From Mixophyes australis (taxonomy: Eukaryota; Chordata; Amphibia; Anura; Limnodynastidae): 64,000 bases of DNA. Position 1 is the stretch's first letter. Every line of letters begins with the position of its first letter. Shown here one piece after another: positions 31,818 through 44,432 of this stretch. The position numbers and the translations under genes were made by a program. The stretch is taken from the NCBI GenBank assembly GCA_036250195.1, contig JAVHZZ010000006.1, positions 73,357,369 to 73,421,368 on the forward strand, in the 5' to 3' direction. The notes under the pieces are model-generated. The model did not search any database, was not told where the DNA came from, and saw only the letters and a program-made list of their open reading frames with translations.

Positions 31818-34800
31818 ACACCCACAAAGGAGGCGTACACAAGTTTCAGAGGTTCCCCAACAATTGATTGCACACCCCATAGCCATTAATACTTTGGGGG
31901 AAAACTATAACCAACACGAGAGTTCAGGTCAGACATTGCAGTCCTACAACCAGGGGGGGTTTAATCTATGGTAAGTATTAGTGTGTACTTTTAGGAAGAA
32001 ACTGAGTTTAAAAAGTAATCTTTGTTGATTTTGTTTGTTTGTTTTATGTTGTCAAATGCTTGGTTTCCTAATCGCTGGCCGATGGTAAAGAATGAGAATG
32101 CTTGGTTTGTTTGTTGTTTAAAGATAACTATCTTGTCTTTTCTTCACAGATAAAGGCAGACAAAAGAAGTATAGACTAGTGTTTAAAAGGGGTGAGATAG
32201 AGAAATAGAAGAATTACTCTTGAAAGACTAATTAACAATAGACAAATGGAACATTCTTTGTTTTAGGCTGCAGTGTCTCATAATAATTTGTTTGGCTGAG
32301 AATCATTATCCAACAATGAAGTATATACATACTTGCTCCAAAATATTGTTTATGTATCTCAGATGAGTCATCAACAGTTAATTTTTACATTTCTCTATTA
32401 TAAGTTAGGAAAGTCAGTTGAAAGGTATGTAGTCAATGAGATACCGAGTTCTTAATGAACAAATGACGGACGACACTGGATTGCACAGTTAAGACCCCCT
32501 AGTCATTCTTGGAAGGGATCATAGTTAAAGGAATACAGCCATTTCCCCATAGAGTCAGAGTCCAATCCAGCTGTTATTTTGTTGTAAAAATCTCCCTTTC
32601 TGCATGTATGTTTGTATTCAAATCTTTATATTCCCATCATTCATTGCTTTCCTATTTCTCATTCTATACACAAACGCTAGTATCTCTCTCTCTCTCTCTC
32701 TCTCTCCCTCTCATAAAATCAGACACAGTCTCAACAATGGGGCTAAAACATATTTTTATTTTTTTACATAAGACAAATTCAGAGATACACACATTAGATT
32801 GACATGAGTTACAGAAACAGTCAGGGGTTTTGTTTTCATGTGTATATAAACTGCTGATTTTAAGCAGAAAGGTTCTGTTGTGCAAATACGATTCATGTTT
32901 TATAGATTGCATATCTGTTTTGTTTTTATGATTCGTGCCTCCTGTACAAAAATGTGCCTTTATATGGAGGCACAAAGGGTGGATAGGAGATTGCTGGAGG
33001 TTAGGCATACAGATATGCATCTCTGTATAGAACATTGGTGTAGGATTTTTACCACAAGATACGACATAATGTGAAACCCTAGAAAATGTAGAATTTTCAT
33101 GTTTTATATTTTTTTACTGTTAGACAGACATGTACTGGATACTGTTATATTTAAAGAAAGTGTTATAGAAATAGACCCTTTTGCCTTTCCCACTTAGTCA
33201 AGTAGCTGAATGTGAGGTACTGAGAATGACATGTGAGTTGGCAGAGGGAAAATCGATTGATATACATTGGTCTTCAGCATTTTTCTAGTCTAGGGGGCGA
33301 TGTTGAGGTGACTGAGAAATCGTTTTATAGCAATACCAGCACATGATTAGGACACTACATAGAGGACTTTATACAGTGACACAGTCACCAACTGAAGTAG
33401 CTGCTAGTAAGGTCCACACTTACACACACGACCATACATGGCTGTCACACCAGGGCGAACATAGCTGTCAAATAGACAGCAGGGTTTTATGTGACAGCTA
33501 ACAAATCCATGTTTTGTTTTGTTTTTCGTTGTATTGTTTTACTTTTAAAATGTGAACACACACACACATGCACGCATACACATATTGGTTAATATATAAA
33601 GATTTGTGTTACCTGAGGAATAAACTGTCTGGAAGGTGAAGAGATGTGGTGAGGAGTCTGGCGGACTCTGGAAAGATGGACAAGGTAGACCAATAGAGCC
33701 CTCCCATATCCCTCCTGCTGATGGGTTTTCCTCCAGGTAAAACAAATACACGTCATCCAATTACCACCATGCAGGATCCTCAAGTATACACAGGTGTACC
33801 AATGAAAAATGTCTGGGTAAAGGTGTATTGAAATGTGTCTAATGTATTACTGTGTCATACTCAAAACTTTTGTTATTCAATGTGATAGTCCTAGAGTTAT
33901 AATAGATGATAGGGGTATTCATGTTATTGATAATAGAGGTATAATGTATGAGTAGTGGTAACAAATCACATACTTTCAATTAGCCTTAAACCAGTGTGAA
34001 CATAAAGTAGTGGTACTCGGTAGAACAAATTGAATAGAATAAGAGTTGGAACTTGATTGAAGGGACTGATAGCTTCGGCCACTAGTCCTATCCCGCTACC
34101 AAAAGATCACTCCTGGGCAGACTCCTAACCTGTCAGTTTTTGAAATGTTCTTGACCCCTCGTGAGATGAGATTGTAACTGGGAGGCTAGGTTAGACCTTG
34201 AGAGAAGGTAAATAGTGAGACAGCAACCGAGAACGTCCAAAACACTGTTTCCTGAAAGGTCACACTAACTGTCAGGATGTTGGATCGGGAGAGTAAGTTG
34301 TGGAGCAATAATTTCTTAGGCTCAGGTTATTTGACAGACAGGTACCAGGTGTAGGCTACCAGCATCACGGCTTCAAGGGTAGCAGAGACACACTGGTGCC
34401 CATTCTACCCACTGCAGAGGGGCCAACACTCAGAGAAGGGTCCAAGGGCACTCATGAGTCTGTTCTGGAAGGCCTCGAATGCAGTTAGTAGCACCTGAGC
34501 CAAAGGCTAAGACTGTTGTCCAGCATGAAGTTGTAGTTTTTCCTGTTTTGTGTTCTCTCATTTCATTCTCTTCTAAGGGCGGTTAATTCTTTTGATTATT
34601 AGCAGGTGACAGAGACTGGTTCAGGTAATGATAAGGAGGTATTGGGGAGGAAGGAGAAGTTAGTAGCATAATCGGTCCAGCCAATTACTCTATTCAATTC
34701 AGGGGTAAAAGAAAATTTGGAAACCTCGGAGCTTGGAGAAAGTGCGAGGGGCTATTGTCTGAGTAGCATTACGTCCGTAAGTACAGTGACCCCATAGTTA

Positions 34801-35623
34801 AAAAAAGAGATACACCCAGCGATGCCAGTCCAGTAATATTCGGACTTGAGCAGGCATCCTTGAGAATGATTATCATTCTTGGGAGGGTAAGGTTTTAGAC
34901 CAAACAAAGTGCTGGGCGTGCTCAGACGTGCCTCAGTGATTATATCAAGTAGGATTAGTTCTCTTTCCACTAAATATTCTTGAGGTACCCGAACTATAGG
35001 CGGGAGGTCACTAAGGGAAAAAGTAGGAAACCTAGGTCCCTTAGTCTGAAGTCTCCCAATGCTTTGCAAGCCGCTCACTGTTAAATCTGAGTATCGGGAG
35101 ACTGGGAAGAACGAACAGACAATAGCCCGCCCACAAGTGTTGATGAAAAGAACTGATGACATTATTAGAAGTGTGTATATTAACGCAAGCTGAAGGAGAT
35201 TGTATATGACATTATCGATAGACATAGGATGATGCTATTGATGAACATGAAGTGTTTAAATGTATTCTGAACTTAAAGACATGCGTTGGACAGAAGAACC
35301 TGTTAAACTTGAAGAACTGTGGTAGAGAATTCTGTATAGCTGATACATGTTCTATTGTACCTTGTACCTTTCCAAATAATGTATTAAGTGTTTTATTGCA
35401 CCCTTGAAGGGCATACAAAAGGTTATCTCCAAGCTCCAGAAATGTACAGTTTATAGTAAAAGAAGAAATCGTTTAGAGGATTAAGACTCTCTCCTATGAT
35501 AACTTGTTTAGATCTACAAACAGCGTGGTCATACACCAAGGGGGATTTGTATTACATAACAATGAAACGTGGTACTGAGATCCTGCATATAACATCTTTA
35601 AGGTGATAGTTTATTGTACTATC
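31818..35623 (+). other. Interior of the retrovirus after gag, without recognisable genes
   Basis: No sense frame exceeds about 100 codons, and the longest (32509-32802) runs through a TC microsatellite (32682-32710). A CA-rich run is at 33557-33590. On the minus strand 35225-34752 gives 157 open codons with one hydrophobic segment, and 35418-35212 another 68. Opposite orientation to the provirus and lack of motifs make their meaning unclear; the sense strand of 35240-35600 is cysteine-rich but broken by stops. Confidence 0.5.
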
Positions 35624-35633
35624 AAAGGGTGGA
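35624..35633 (+). promoter_or_regulatory. Polypurine tract
   Basis: AAAGGGTGGA lies just before the 3' LTR, where second-strand synthesis would be primed. One T interrupts the purines. Confidence 0.55.
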
Positions 35634-35634
35634 C

Positions 35635-35861
35635 TTTCGAAGTTGTATAATTGGATGAACGAAAGTATATTGGTTTAATATTGGTTTGCCGTGCGTATTG
35701 CGAAGCGTACGCCACGTAACATGTGGCATGATGCGATCGCATGGTAAAATACGCACGCACACACTCGCATTACAACATTTAGTTATTTATACAATTCATA
35801 TTCATATTGGTTCCGTTACACTGTAATTTATGAGCAGATAGCATATGATTTATTATTAGTT

Positions 35862-35896
<35 letters not shown>

Positions 35897-36518
35897 ATAT
35901 AGAGAGAGATTGATTATATGTACACTTCAGTGTTATTAAAGGTTTAGGTTATAGGAAAGGTGTCATGCCTGATATCATATTGAAGCCCTATTCATCAGTA
36001 GCTGTCCGGTGCAGTCGGCGAAGTGATCGCACATTGCATTCTTTAGTTATTGATATTAGGGAATAAACCTTTTGTATGATGCTGGCTATGAAAGGAGCAG
36101 ACCCCCTGGAGAGACGACCCCCTCCTTTGGATTCCTTAGATTGAATCAGCCTATGAACTGTTTACCCTGAAGCCACCCTGTCTGGACCTATAGAAGCAAG
36201 CTACGTCATCTCTATTGTTCACAATGAAACACTGACTGTATATATATTCATAGCTGTGCATCCAGACCTCAGTCAACTCTGACACAGTATTCTAACAGAT
36301 ATACTGTCCACCGGGTCCCGTGGGTTTGCAGCGAGCGCAAGCGATTGCATTGGTATGTATTTATCTTTTGGTATTGGCTGTACTGTACTGTATCATAATA
36401 TAATAATGTATTGAATTGTTGACTATTTACATTTGCTAAAATAAATCACTTTGTGCTTTGGAAACACATACAATTGATTGGGCAATGCTTACTTTAAAAC
36501 GATAGAATTACTTTAATA
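35635..36518 (+). repeat. 3' LTR of the endogenous retrovirus
   Basis: Copy of 28388-29265; its first bases are TTTCGAAG instead of TGTCGAAG. AATAAA is at 36440-36445, and a longer TA run with interruptions lies at 35862-35900. Confidence 0.9.
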
Positions 36519-36522
36519 CTAC

Positions 36523-38528
36523 CTGTCAATATATATGTTTGGGTGTAGCCATGTCTGTCCGTGTTTGTGTGGAGTGATGATTGACATTTGAATTTGAGAA
36601 CTAGCATTGTAGACAGCAAGAACAGAATCAGTAAGTCGATACATGAATCATCCGACAATGGGAGAATGTTCCTAAAACATTGTGTTCTGATTATGTACAG
36701 CAATTCATCACATTCAATATGTGCCATTTAGCATAATCTTTGGATTTGAACTGCTTCTACTACTTTCCTCTTTGCCCTCTTTACTACTTGTGGAGCCAGA
36801 CATCCTTTTTATATTATTAGTGAAGTAATGATGACTGTTACACATGTGATTAATTGCACCAGATTTATTTAATTGAAGCTTGTACATAAACAGCCTTTAG
36901 CACCCTAAACCCTACTTCATCCACTAGCTACAACTGTTTTACATTCTGGAGTTCTGATGGTAACATAGCAGAATGTATGGACTCTATCCTGCAAATCCCC
37001 CTCCTGCCACTAACTTAGTTAAGTGATGTTCCCTCTACAATACCTAGTTAATTTAATATTTTGACAACTCATTTTAACCCACAACAGTGCAAACCACCCG
37101 TTGGCTCATGCTTACCGTGTCTAATGCTAAAACTGGTATGTTAATAAAGACGAGTCAAGCTACAGCAATTTGATTCAGAAGCATTTCTTACTTTATTCAG
37201 ATTTGTGAAAACTGAACAATTGTAGACCTTAAATCCAAATAATTATTTAGATGTGTTCCTGTCCATTTCTCTTCTAACCCACCCTCCTATTATATGTCAT
37301 AGAAGGTATTACCATCATCATGTGACTTCACAGCATATGAGCTATTTTAAACATGTACCAAACCATGTAAAATATCACTATATCGTAGCCAATTCTCTCA
37401 TCTATAGATTAACATGTGACTTGAGCGCTTACAACATCACCCTGTAAGCTACATTGGCCTTCTTTATCTTTTAGATTCAAAGCCACTTTGTGCATTATTT
37501 ATGTTATTCCATAGAGAAACCAGATATAAAGTTATATTACTGCACATTTCCCTGGAGCCTTGGGCCCTCAAGCTTCATACTTGACCTTGCATTCAAAAAT
37601 CCAGCTTTTTTTCCTCTCCAACAGTTCTGAAAATCTATATTTAAAAAAGTAAGATTTCCCTACAGATTACCTCTTGGGATTAAAGATAAAACCATATCTA
37701 TGCCTTGGGAGATCTACATATTGAAGTGATTATTTGTTTTTCTCTGATATAAATAAAAGGACATCCCTAGAGCCCTAAAAGAACAGGGTGTGAATAAACT
37801 GTGTCAGTTTCCCTTTGCACCTCCTCACCCTAACACTGTGCCTAAAAATGATTTAGACAGATGTATTAAAATGCAAATTTCTGCCTTGCTTGCTACTTTA
37901 TTATCTGGCTCGTTATGCAATTTGCCTGTTATAGAAGGGAGAAATTACCATAATGGGCCTCTGGGGAGAGATCAAGAAAGAAAGACCAAACACAACATGT
38001 CTAAGCGTTCCAAAACAATTATCAAGCACTATTGTTTTGTTTTTTTTCCAGGAAATCAGCAACATCCAAAAGAACTGATGTTGTTTGGAGCCTGACAATA
38101 CTCGGTACCCTTGTCAATTATTTTATGATGCATGAAATAATCAATAGTGTCCCGCATCATTTCTTGGAATTCAAACATAACTTAGATGTTCCTGTAGGAC
38201 AGGTTACATTTTCTCCTTCAGTTGATGAAGGCTTTATGTCAGAATGAATACAGTTTCTATTAACACATATAAGTGGACTATAACAAACAAACATAAAGAA
38301 AAACCAATGGACCTTGTGCATTGACATTTCTGCAAACAATATTTTATATATATTTTTTTATAATCGTTTCGTTCTGACATCAAAGCACACTGATTTTGCA
38401 CTTAAGATAATTCACTTACCTTTTCCAGCATGAAAGATCTTCCCCATACACTGTATATATTTGCAGCAGCACCCAAGCCTGAGGATGCCAAATGTTGTAA
38501 GAATGACACATCCTAGGACTTAACTATG
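36523..38528. other. Unassigned spacer
   Basis: AT-rich, no recognised repeat. The frames (up to 101 codons at 37790-38095) show no motif. Confidence 0.45.
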
Positions 38529-39041
38529 TTGTGTCTAGAGATGCTCACTGATCCCCGTGAACTGGTTTTGGGTATTGGTTTTGGATCTGGATTAGCTTCG
38601 TGTTTTGGATTTGGCAAAACCACCCTTGTGTGTTTTGGTTTTGGTTTTAGATCTGTATTTTTTAGAAACATTCCTAAAATATGCTAAAATCACATAATTT
38701 TGTTCTTTTTTTGCTCCTACATTATTTTCATACACTTTCAGACAAATACTGCAGCGACCTGGCTGGATGGTAAGCGACATAGCAATGACTCAAATACACA
38801 GCAGTTCCTAGCACATCTAGGACACATTGGCACACAGCAGTGGCAGAAAAGAAAAGTGCTGACCCCTGAGTCATCTGCATCATCAATGGGTGTCTAAGAT
38901 TTTTGCTAAGCACACAACAGTATATAGCACATGTAGGTAACATTGGCACACAGCGGTAGCTGAAAGGAAAAATGGTGCAGAATGAAATTGTCCTCCCACC
39001 CACCCTTATGTTGGATCTTAAAAAGGACATGCACACTTCAA

Positions 39042-39099
39042 CAAACCAAGCACTTCAGCCACAAAAGTGCCACCCCTTGTCGCTGAAGTGCTTGGTTTG
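39042..39099. repeat. Subterminal hairpin of the hAT family (copy 3)
   Basis: The arms CAAACCAAGCACTTCAGC and GCTGAAGTGCTTGGTTTG are exact complements around a 22-base loop. Confidence 0.92.
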
Positions 39100-39334
39100 T
39101 TTGGGCCCCCACAAAACAAGCTAACAATGGGTTTAAGGCACCTAAGGTAACAGTGCTGTTAATGAACTCTACTTTGGCAAGATGTTGCTGTCTTCATCCT
39201 CAGCCTCATCCTCACCCTCATCAGTTTGTACATCATCCTCACACATTATTAATCCATCACCACTGGAATCCACCATTGCAGAAGTCTCAGCATTTTGATG
39301 TATTTGGCAGGAAAGGCCTTCCTCGTGAAACTTG

Positions 39335-39606
39335 CCCTGGCAGTGTTAAAATGTTAAAAAACAGATAAAAGTTTTTTTAAAAAAAAGCGTGGGGTCCCCC
39401 CGCTATTTATGCTTAACCCTAGTGCTGCCTGACTAATGCTGGTAAAGTGAAAATCGGGGGAACCCCACGCAAAATTTTTCCCCGATTTTCACGGGACCAG
39501 GACTAGTCAGGCAGCACTAGGGTTAAGCATAAATAGCGGGGGGACCCCACACTTTTTTTTTTAAAAAAACTTTTATCTGTTTTTTAACATTTTAACACTG
39601 CCAGGG
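39335..39606. repeat. Large palindrome, 272 bp
   Basis: CCCTGGCAGTGTTAAAATG at 39335 pairs with CATTTTAACACTGCCAGGG ending at 39606. Pairing continues inward through AACAGATAAAAG, GGGGTCC, CTATTTATGCTTAACCCTAG and TGCCTGACTA to GAAAATCGGGG around a short centre near 39470. It is non-coding. Confidence 0.92.
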
Positions 39607-39626
39607 CAGTGTAACAGTGATGTGTT

Positions 39627-39906
39627 GATACAACACGCTGCTTTCAAGCAGCGTGTTGTATCTGGCGTGTTTAGAAGCAAACTCTCCTGAGTTTGCTAAC
39701 TCGCAGCTTCATACATTGTAGACTTGTATAGCTGCAGTGGCAAACAGTGGTGAGTTTGATCTCTGGCGATTTTGCAAGTAGCGATTTTGACAAAAGCAGA
39801 ACTCTTGCGATTTTGTATGAAAACTCAACTTTATACATCGGCTAGTTTCAACTCTCCTGAGAAAATCGCTGGAGTTGCAAACTCGCAGCTTGATACATTT
39901 ACCCCC
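39627..39906. mobile_element. MITE-like element with a perfect hairpin at one end
   Basis: GATACAACACGCTGCTT and its complement form a 17-bp stem with a 2-base loop (39627-39662). AACTCGCAGCTTCATACATT near 39700 and AACTCGCAGCTTGATACATT near 39885 are direct repeats. A similar vocabulary occurs at 63140-63390. The element ends in CCCCC at 39906, where hAT coding sequence resumes. Confidence 0.6.
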
Positions 39907-42320
39907 AGATGTCATAATTTGGTGCTGAGTCATCTGCATCATCCCTGGGTTTTTTGAGAACGTTTTTTCCTAGCAGGAGTTGAGTGAGAAACTGAAGGAA
40001 GAGACGCCGTCCTGTCACTTAACACTTGAGCTGCCATCTTGCTCACCAGGAGCTCCTTGCATCTCTTCAGATCTGGGTCAGTTGGAAACAAAGAGAAGAC
40101 ATAGCACTTAAACCGAGGTTCAAGCACAGTCGCTAAAATGTAGTGATCCGACTCAAGATTTTGATAACTCTTGGATCCTGGTGAAGCGAATAAAGTACTT
40201 GATCTACAAGTCCGACATACTTAGCGTAATTGCTTTGTTTCATCTCCTCCTTCAGTGTCTCAAGCTGCTTTTCCAAAAGTCTAATTAAGGGAATCACTTG
40301 ACTCATGCTAACAGTGTCTGAACTCACTTCACAAGTGACAACTTTGAATGGTTTTAGTACCTTCCACAACACGGAAAGTATTCTCCACTTTGCTTGACTA
40401 AAATACATGCCCCATCCTTTCCCAGTGTCATGGCTTGTGGATTAAGCTTGGATGGCTTTTCACTGTTGCTCCATCCACAGAAGCATATACAGGGTGGAAT
40501 TTACCTTGTCACCACCTCTTGTTTCAGTTGATGGCAGGGCAAATTAAATTGCTTTTGCAGCTGCTGCAATCTCCTACACGCTGTTGCTGAATGCTGGAAA
40601 TGTCCAGATATTTTACAGGCCACAGACAGCATCTTCTCCACGCCCCTGTCATTTTTATAAAGCTCTGCACCACCAAGTTTATTGTGAGAGAAAAACAGGG
40701 AATGTGATGAAATTCACCCAGCTGTAATGCTCTCACAATATTGGTGGCGCTATCAGAAATGACATATCCTGAGGAGAGTCCAAGCGGGATAAGCCATGTT
40801 GAAATGACATCCCTTAGTTTTTGTAACAGATTGTCAGCTGTATACCTTTTAGTGAAGCCGGTGATACACTTTTGGTAAAGGTGAGAGATAGCTTTTCTAC
40901 TAAAATTGTGTCGTGATGGAATTTGGCAACAGGGACACAAGACCTCAAGTAACTGTCTAAAACGAGCAGCATTAATAGTGGATATTGGACGCAGATCTAA
41001 TACTAGCATAGTCGCCATGGTGTCTGTGATCCGCGTTGCGACTGGCTGTCAGCTTTCATACTTGCTTCCTCTTGCAAAGGATTGTTTAACAGTTTTTTTT
41101 TGTAAACTACTAGTAGTCTTCTTCTTGGTCTGCTTCTGGGATGAAGATTCACCCCCAGCAGCAGCAGCAGTGGGACTAACGCTCAAGGATTCTTCTGAGG
41201 AATCCAGGATAATGGAAGAGTCATCTAGCCCTAGCAACTTGAATGCAAGGCTAACTCCGATCGTTACTGAGGATATTAATGAGGATGGTGTTGTGGGTGT
41301 AGATTGCAGGCATCGGGATGTAGCTGAGAGAAGGGTCCTAGCTGATGATGGATTGCTTGTTGTTATTTTTTAGCATAAGTTTCTGATTTTCCTAACAGCT
41401 TGCCATAAATTCGCTTCAAATGGCGTAACATGGATGAGGTTCCTAGTTGGTTAAGGTCCCTACCTTGACTGACTGTGGCTTTACATACGCTACAAATGGC
41501 TAGACAACTGTTGTCAGGATTTGGCTAAAAATTATTCCACACATAAAAGGTGGATTTTTTGGTCTTATGTCCAGGCATGACAATGGCCTTCTTCTTATCA
41601 CATGCCAGAACTGCTTCCACTGGTGCAGGGCTTACACGAAAAAACATCATCCTCATCAACATCTTTACTAGCGCCCTCGCCGGCTACACAAATATCCCCC
41701 TCATCCTGTTGCAATTCCAAAGTGGCATCCTCAATTGGTGTATCACCGGCTACACTTGGGCTGTTCAGGAACACATCTGCAGAAATGCTGAAAGAGGCCT
41801 GCTTTATGGGTACACTATCAGAATGGTCAGGATTACACATAGCAATCGTGGATAGACTCTTCTCAGGGATTTGTGTAATTTCTGAATCTGAACATACATT
41901 TTCCTCTAATGCCTTACTGTTTTCTTCCAGCTCGACTTTTACACGTAAAAGTTAAAAGTATTTAGACACCACTTTTGGAGTCTGAATGACAAATTCTTGC
42001 TTGGTCATGACTGACCTTACAATAAGATGCCTCAGTGACAGTTGCAGAACTCGCACTCATAGAGAAAAGTGAAGGCCTCATTCTTTCTTTGCCACTGCGT
42101 GTGTAGAATGGCATGTTGGCAATTTTATTTTTTTCTGCAGATAACTTTGCTTGGATTACAGGTCTTTTTTTCTTGACCAAGGTAAAAGGTGTTTTTTGAC
42201 ATTTTTGTTTCCTTGACTTAAAAACACTATGTACTTTTACATAGGCTTTACCAGATGACGTAGAGGGATTACTATCATCATGACTGGTGGCAGCAGCTGC
42301 TTAGGGCTCCTGCTCTTCTG

Positions 42321-43989
42321 TGTACTGTTGTGAATCTATTTTGATAACACTGTACACTTTGACTGCAAATTCAGAAAACCTCACAATTTGCTTTGTCTCA
42401 CCTTTTCAGGGTATTCTTCTCGATACAGGACAAATAGTAAAGTCTCTGAGCTCTCTGTTTGGTAGAAACTTTAGAAATGCAGAAAACAATGGTAACAAGG
42501 GCCATAGTCCCTGTTTTTGTCTTATGTGAGGAAAACGCCTGCCCAGAATCCTTTTTGCTGATGTCTTGTACACCAGGATCCTCCAAGCTAGAATAGCTCT
42601 ATTGGCATTCTGCTCTCCTTATATTCTTGGCTGTATATACAGGGAGTACGGTCAAATGTCTCAATCTTACCCCTTTCAGCAGGGGTCTATCAGTGGATAC
42701 TTTAACTGTTAGACATACTGTTTCTGTTACCTTGATTATACAATCAAATTGCTTGACTCAATTAGCTGTTTGGTTTGATACAGTTAACAAAGAGTTACAA
42801 TATTACTTCAGGGAATAACATGGCACTTCACACTTGCGTGACACATTAAGACATTTGACACATTATATCTGTAGCTTTATACAATCTAAGTTTGAGATAC
42901 ATTTTCATACAATAACATTTATATTGATACATATTAATACATTTCCCAATGCTATAACAATGTGTATAATACTGTAGAGACAGTGCACATCATCTGACGT
43001 AATTCCCAGGTCCCAGATTACCTGTTGATTTAGATAATTATTTTGAGCTGACATTGTTCTGATTACAAAACAAATCTAAGCCACACCTCATAACAATGAA
43101 CATTTGAGACAAATGGTAATTACCTTAGCAAAATTGCAAGCAAAATGACTTCTGCTGTGCTGTTATTTTCACAAAATATGACAATATTATTTATGTTTCT
43201 AATGCATACAATATTGCAGGTAATAGCAATGACTTCCTCAGGAGGATCATACAGCCTGTCAGTTGATCTCCATTGATTTATATTAAGTCCGACGGCCATT
43301 TTGTGCATGCGCATTACGCGGTGATTACTGCGCATTTGTGGCACGGACGTGACTGTGCGTGTGTAATTAAAAAGACTAAATAGTTTCTTTATATACGTAT
43401 ACTCTGTATACAAGTCTATTGGGGCCATAGTTATACACACGGGCTGTCAATAAGTGTTCTTATAATAGAACCAGCTGTTTCAGCTAGCGGTGGCCATCTT
43501 TGTTTTGGGCAAATGTAGCCCAAACATTAGTAATAATATAGATGGCCAGCATTTTAATAATAATACTCAAACTTAACTAGAATAGTGTCAACTATTTATG
43601 TTGTAGCACAGGATTAAGAAGACCTTATGACTTAATTATAACGATAGGGATATTTTCTTAAAAAATAATCATTTATAATCAATCAAATTCAGTAAGTATC
43701 AAGCACAAATTATTTTAAAACCCTATTACATAAATTCTGGTATCAGTAATACATAAATATAATAAAATGAACTAAACCATGTTCCTTAAAAATATAAGAT
43801 ATATAAATGAACATGATAAAACATATAGTTCATATAAAAAACAAAATCATAATAAAATACTATTTTCATGGTTACTAGATCTATTTAAAAACCACATATA
43901 ATAATGGACATATAAATAAAACATATAAGAATATAATATAGTAATAAACACGAGAAAGCGCACTGAATTCCACATATAATGAATAAAAA
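42321..43989. other. Unassigned AT-rich sequence
   Basis: There is no clear gene. Part of 43240-43990 may belong to the 3' untranslated end of the Penelope-like element that follows, but I cannot define a border. Confidence 0.4.
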
Positions 43990-44090
43990 GTTAAAAAGAG
44001 CAGACAATATAATTCACATTAATATCATATAAAATCTCTTAAGGAATCTCATAAAAAAATCACATAGAACTTCATAAAAAAGGGGGGATT

Positions 44091-44432
44091 TTATACAAAA
44101 GGTGCAATTAGATAACCTTCACTGATACTGAAGGGAGCAAGTGTGTTCAGTTGGAAGATCCAAAACATCTCTCTTTTCGATAGTTTAGTCTGCATATCTC
44201 CACCTCTGGGGCCCAGGAGAACATGTTCTATTTCTTTAAAGGTGATATAGCTTGGATCTGAGTTATGTGCATTAATAAAATGCTTAGAAACGGACTGAGA
44301 TTCTATTTTATTTTTTATATTTCGACTATGCTCCTGTTTTCTCAATTTTAATGATCTTTTAGTTTTACCCAGATATTTAAAACCACATGTATATTCTAGC
44401 AGGTAAATGATCAAAGATGTCTGGCAATTCAT
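44091..44432 (-). pseudogene. GIY-YIG endonuclease domain of the second Penelope-like element
   Basis: The frame holds LLEYTCGFKYLGKTKRSLKL and EHSRNI, matching the GIY-YIG core with the tyrosine, the GKT turn and the following arginine. SVSKHFINAHNSD follows, as in the first copy (TVAKHFLKCHNSD). It is detached from its reverse transcriptase by stops near 44480. Confidence 0.85.

Larger units (their letters stand above)
28388..36518 (+). mobile_element. Endogenous retrovirus with two LTRs and an open gag; pol and env not recognisable
   Basis: LTRs of 878 and 884 bp bound an interior of about 6.4 kb. I count about 15 substitutions between the LTRs plus differences in a TA run, so insertion is fairly recent. 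CTAC flanks both ends (28384-28387 and 36519-36522), a 4-bp duplication as in several retroviral groups. A primer-binding site and a polypurine tract are in the expected places. After gag (ends 31817) some 3.8 kb remain in which I find no reverse transcriptase, integrase or protease motif and no long sense frame. Either the middle was deleted and replaced or it has decayed beyond recognition. Class cannot be fixed without pol. Confidence 0.88.
39170..42180 (-). pseudogene. hAT-3 transposase remnant
   Basis: From head to tail on the minus strand: the N-terminal signature NMPFYTRSGKERMRP (42180-41962), the acidic leader with LQQDEGDICVAGEGASKD (41840-41598), a BED-like zinc finger with CLAIC and HLKR (about 41540-41400), the RNase H-like core with DSATNIVRAL and HHIPCFSLTINLVVQSF (41018-40524), FSQAKWRILSVLWKVLKPF (40408-40133), and EPRFKCYVFSLFP (40127-39939). 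The acidic tail ends about 39170. The hATC region is absent and palindromic MITEs occupy its place. Plus-strand 41220-41375 reads like an antisense piece of the family's tail (DCRHRDVAERRVLAD), so the copy is also scrambled. Several stops and frameshifts are present. Confidence 0.82.
38537..42320 (-). mobile_element. hAT-3: third hAT copy, one end preserved
   Basis: It begins TAGAGATGCTCACTGATCCC, matching the start of the short element at 24998. The TTTTGGTTTTGG segment, the subterminal hairpin (39042-39099) and transposase pieces follow in the order tail to head. Similarity to hAT-1 fades at about 42300-42320 after GGCAGCAGCTGC, and no CATCTCTA terminus is found beyond, so the far end is lost. 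The target duplication therefore cannot be confirmed. Two fold-back elements lie inside at 39335-39906. Confidence 0.82.
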
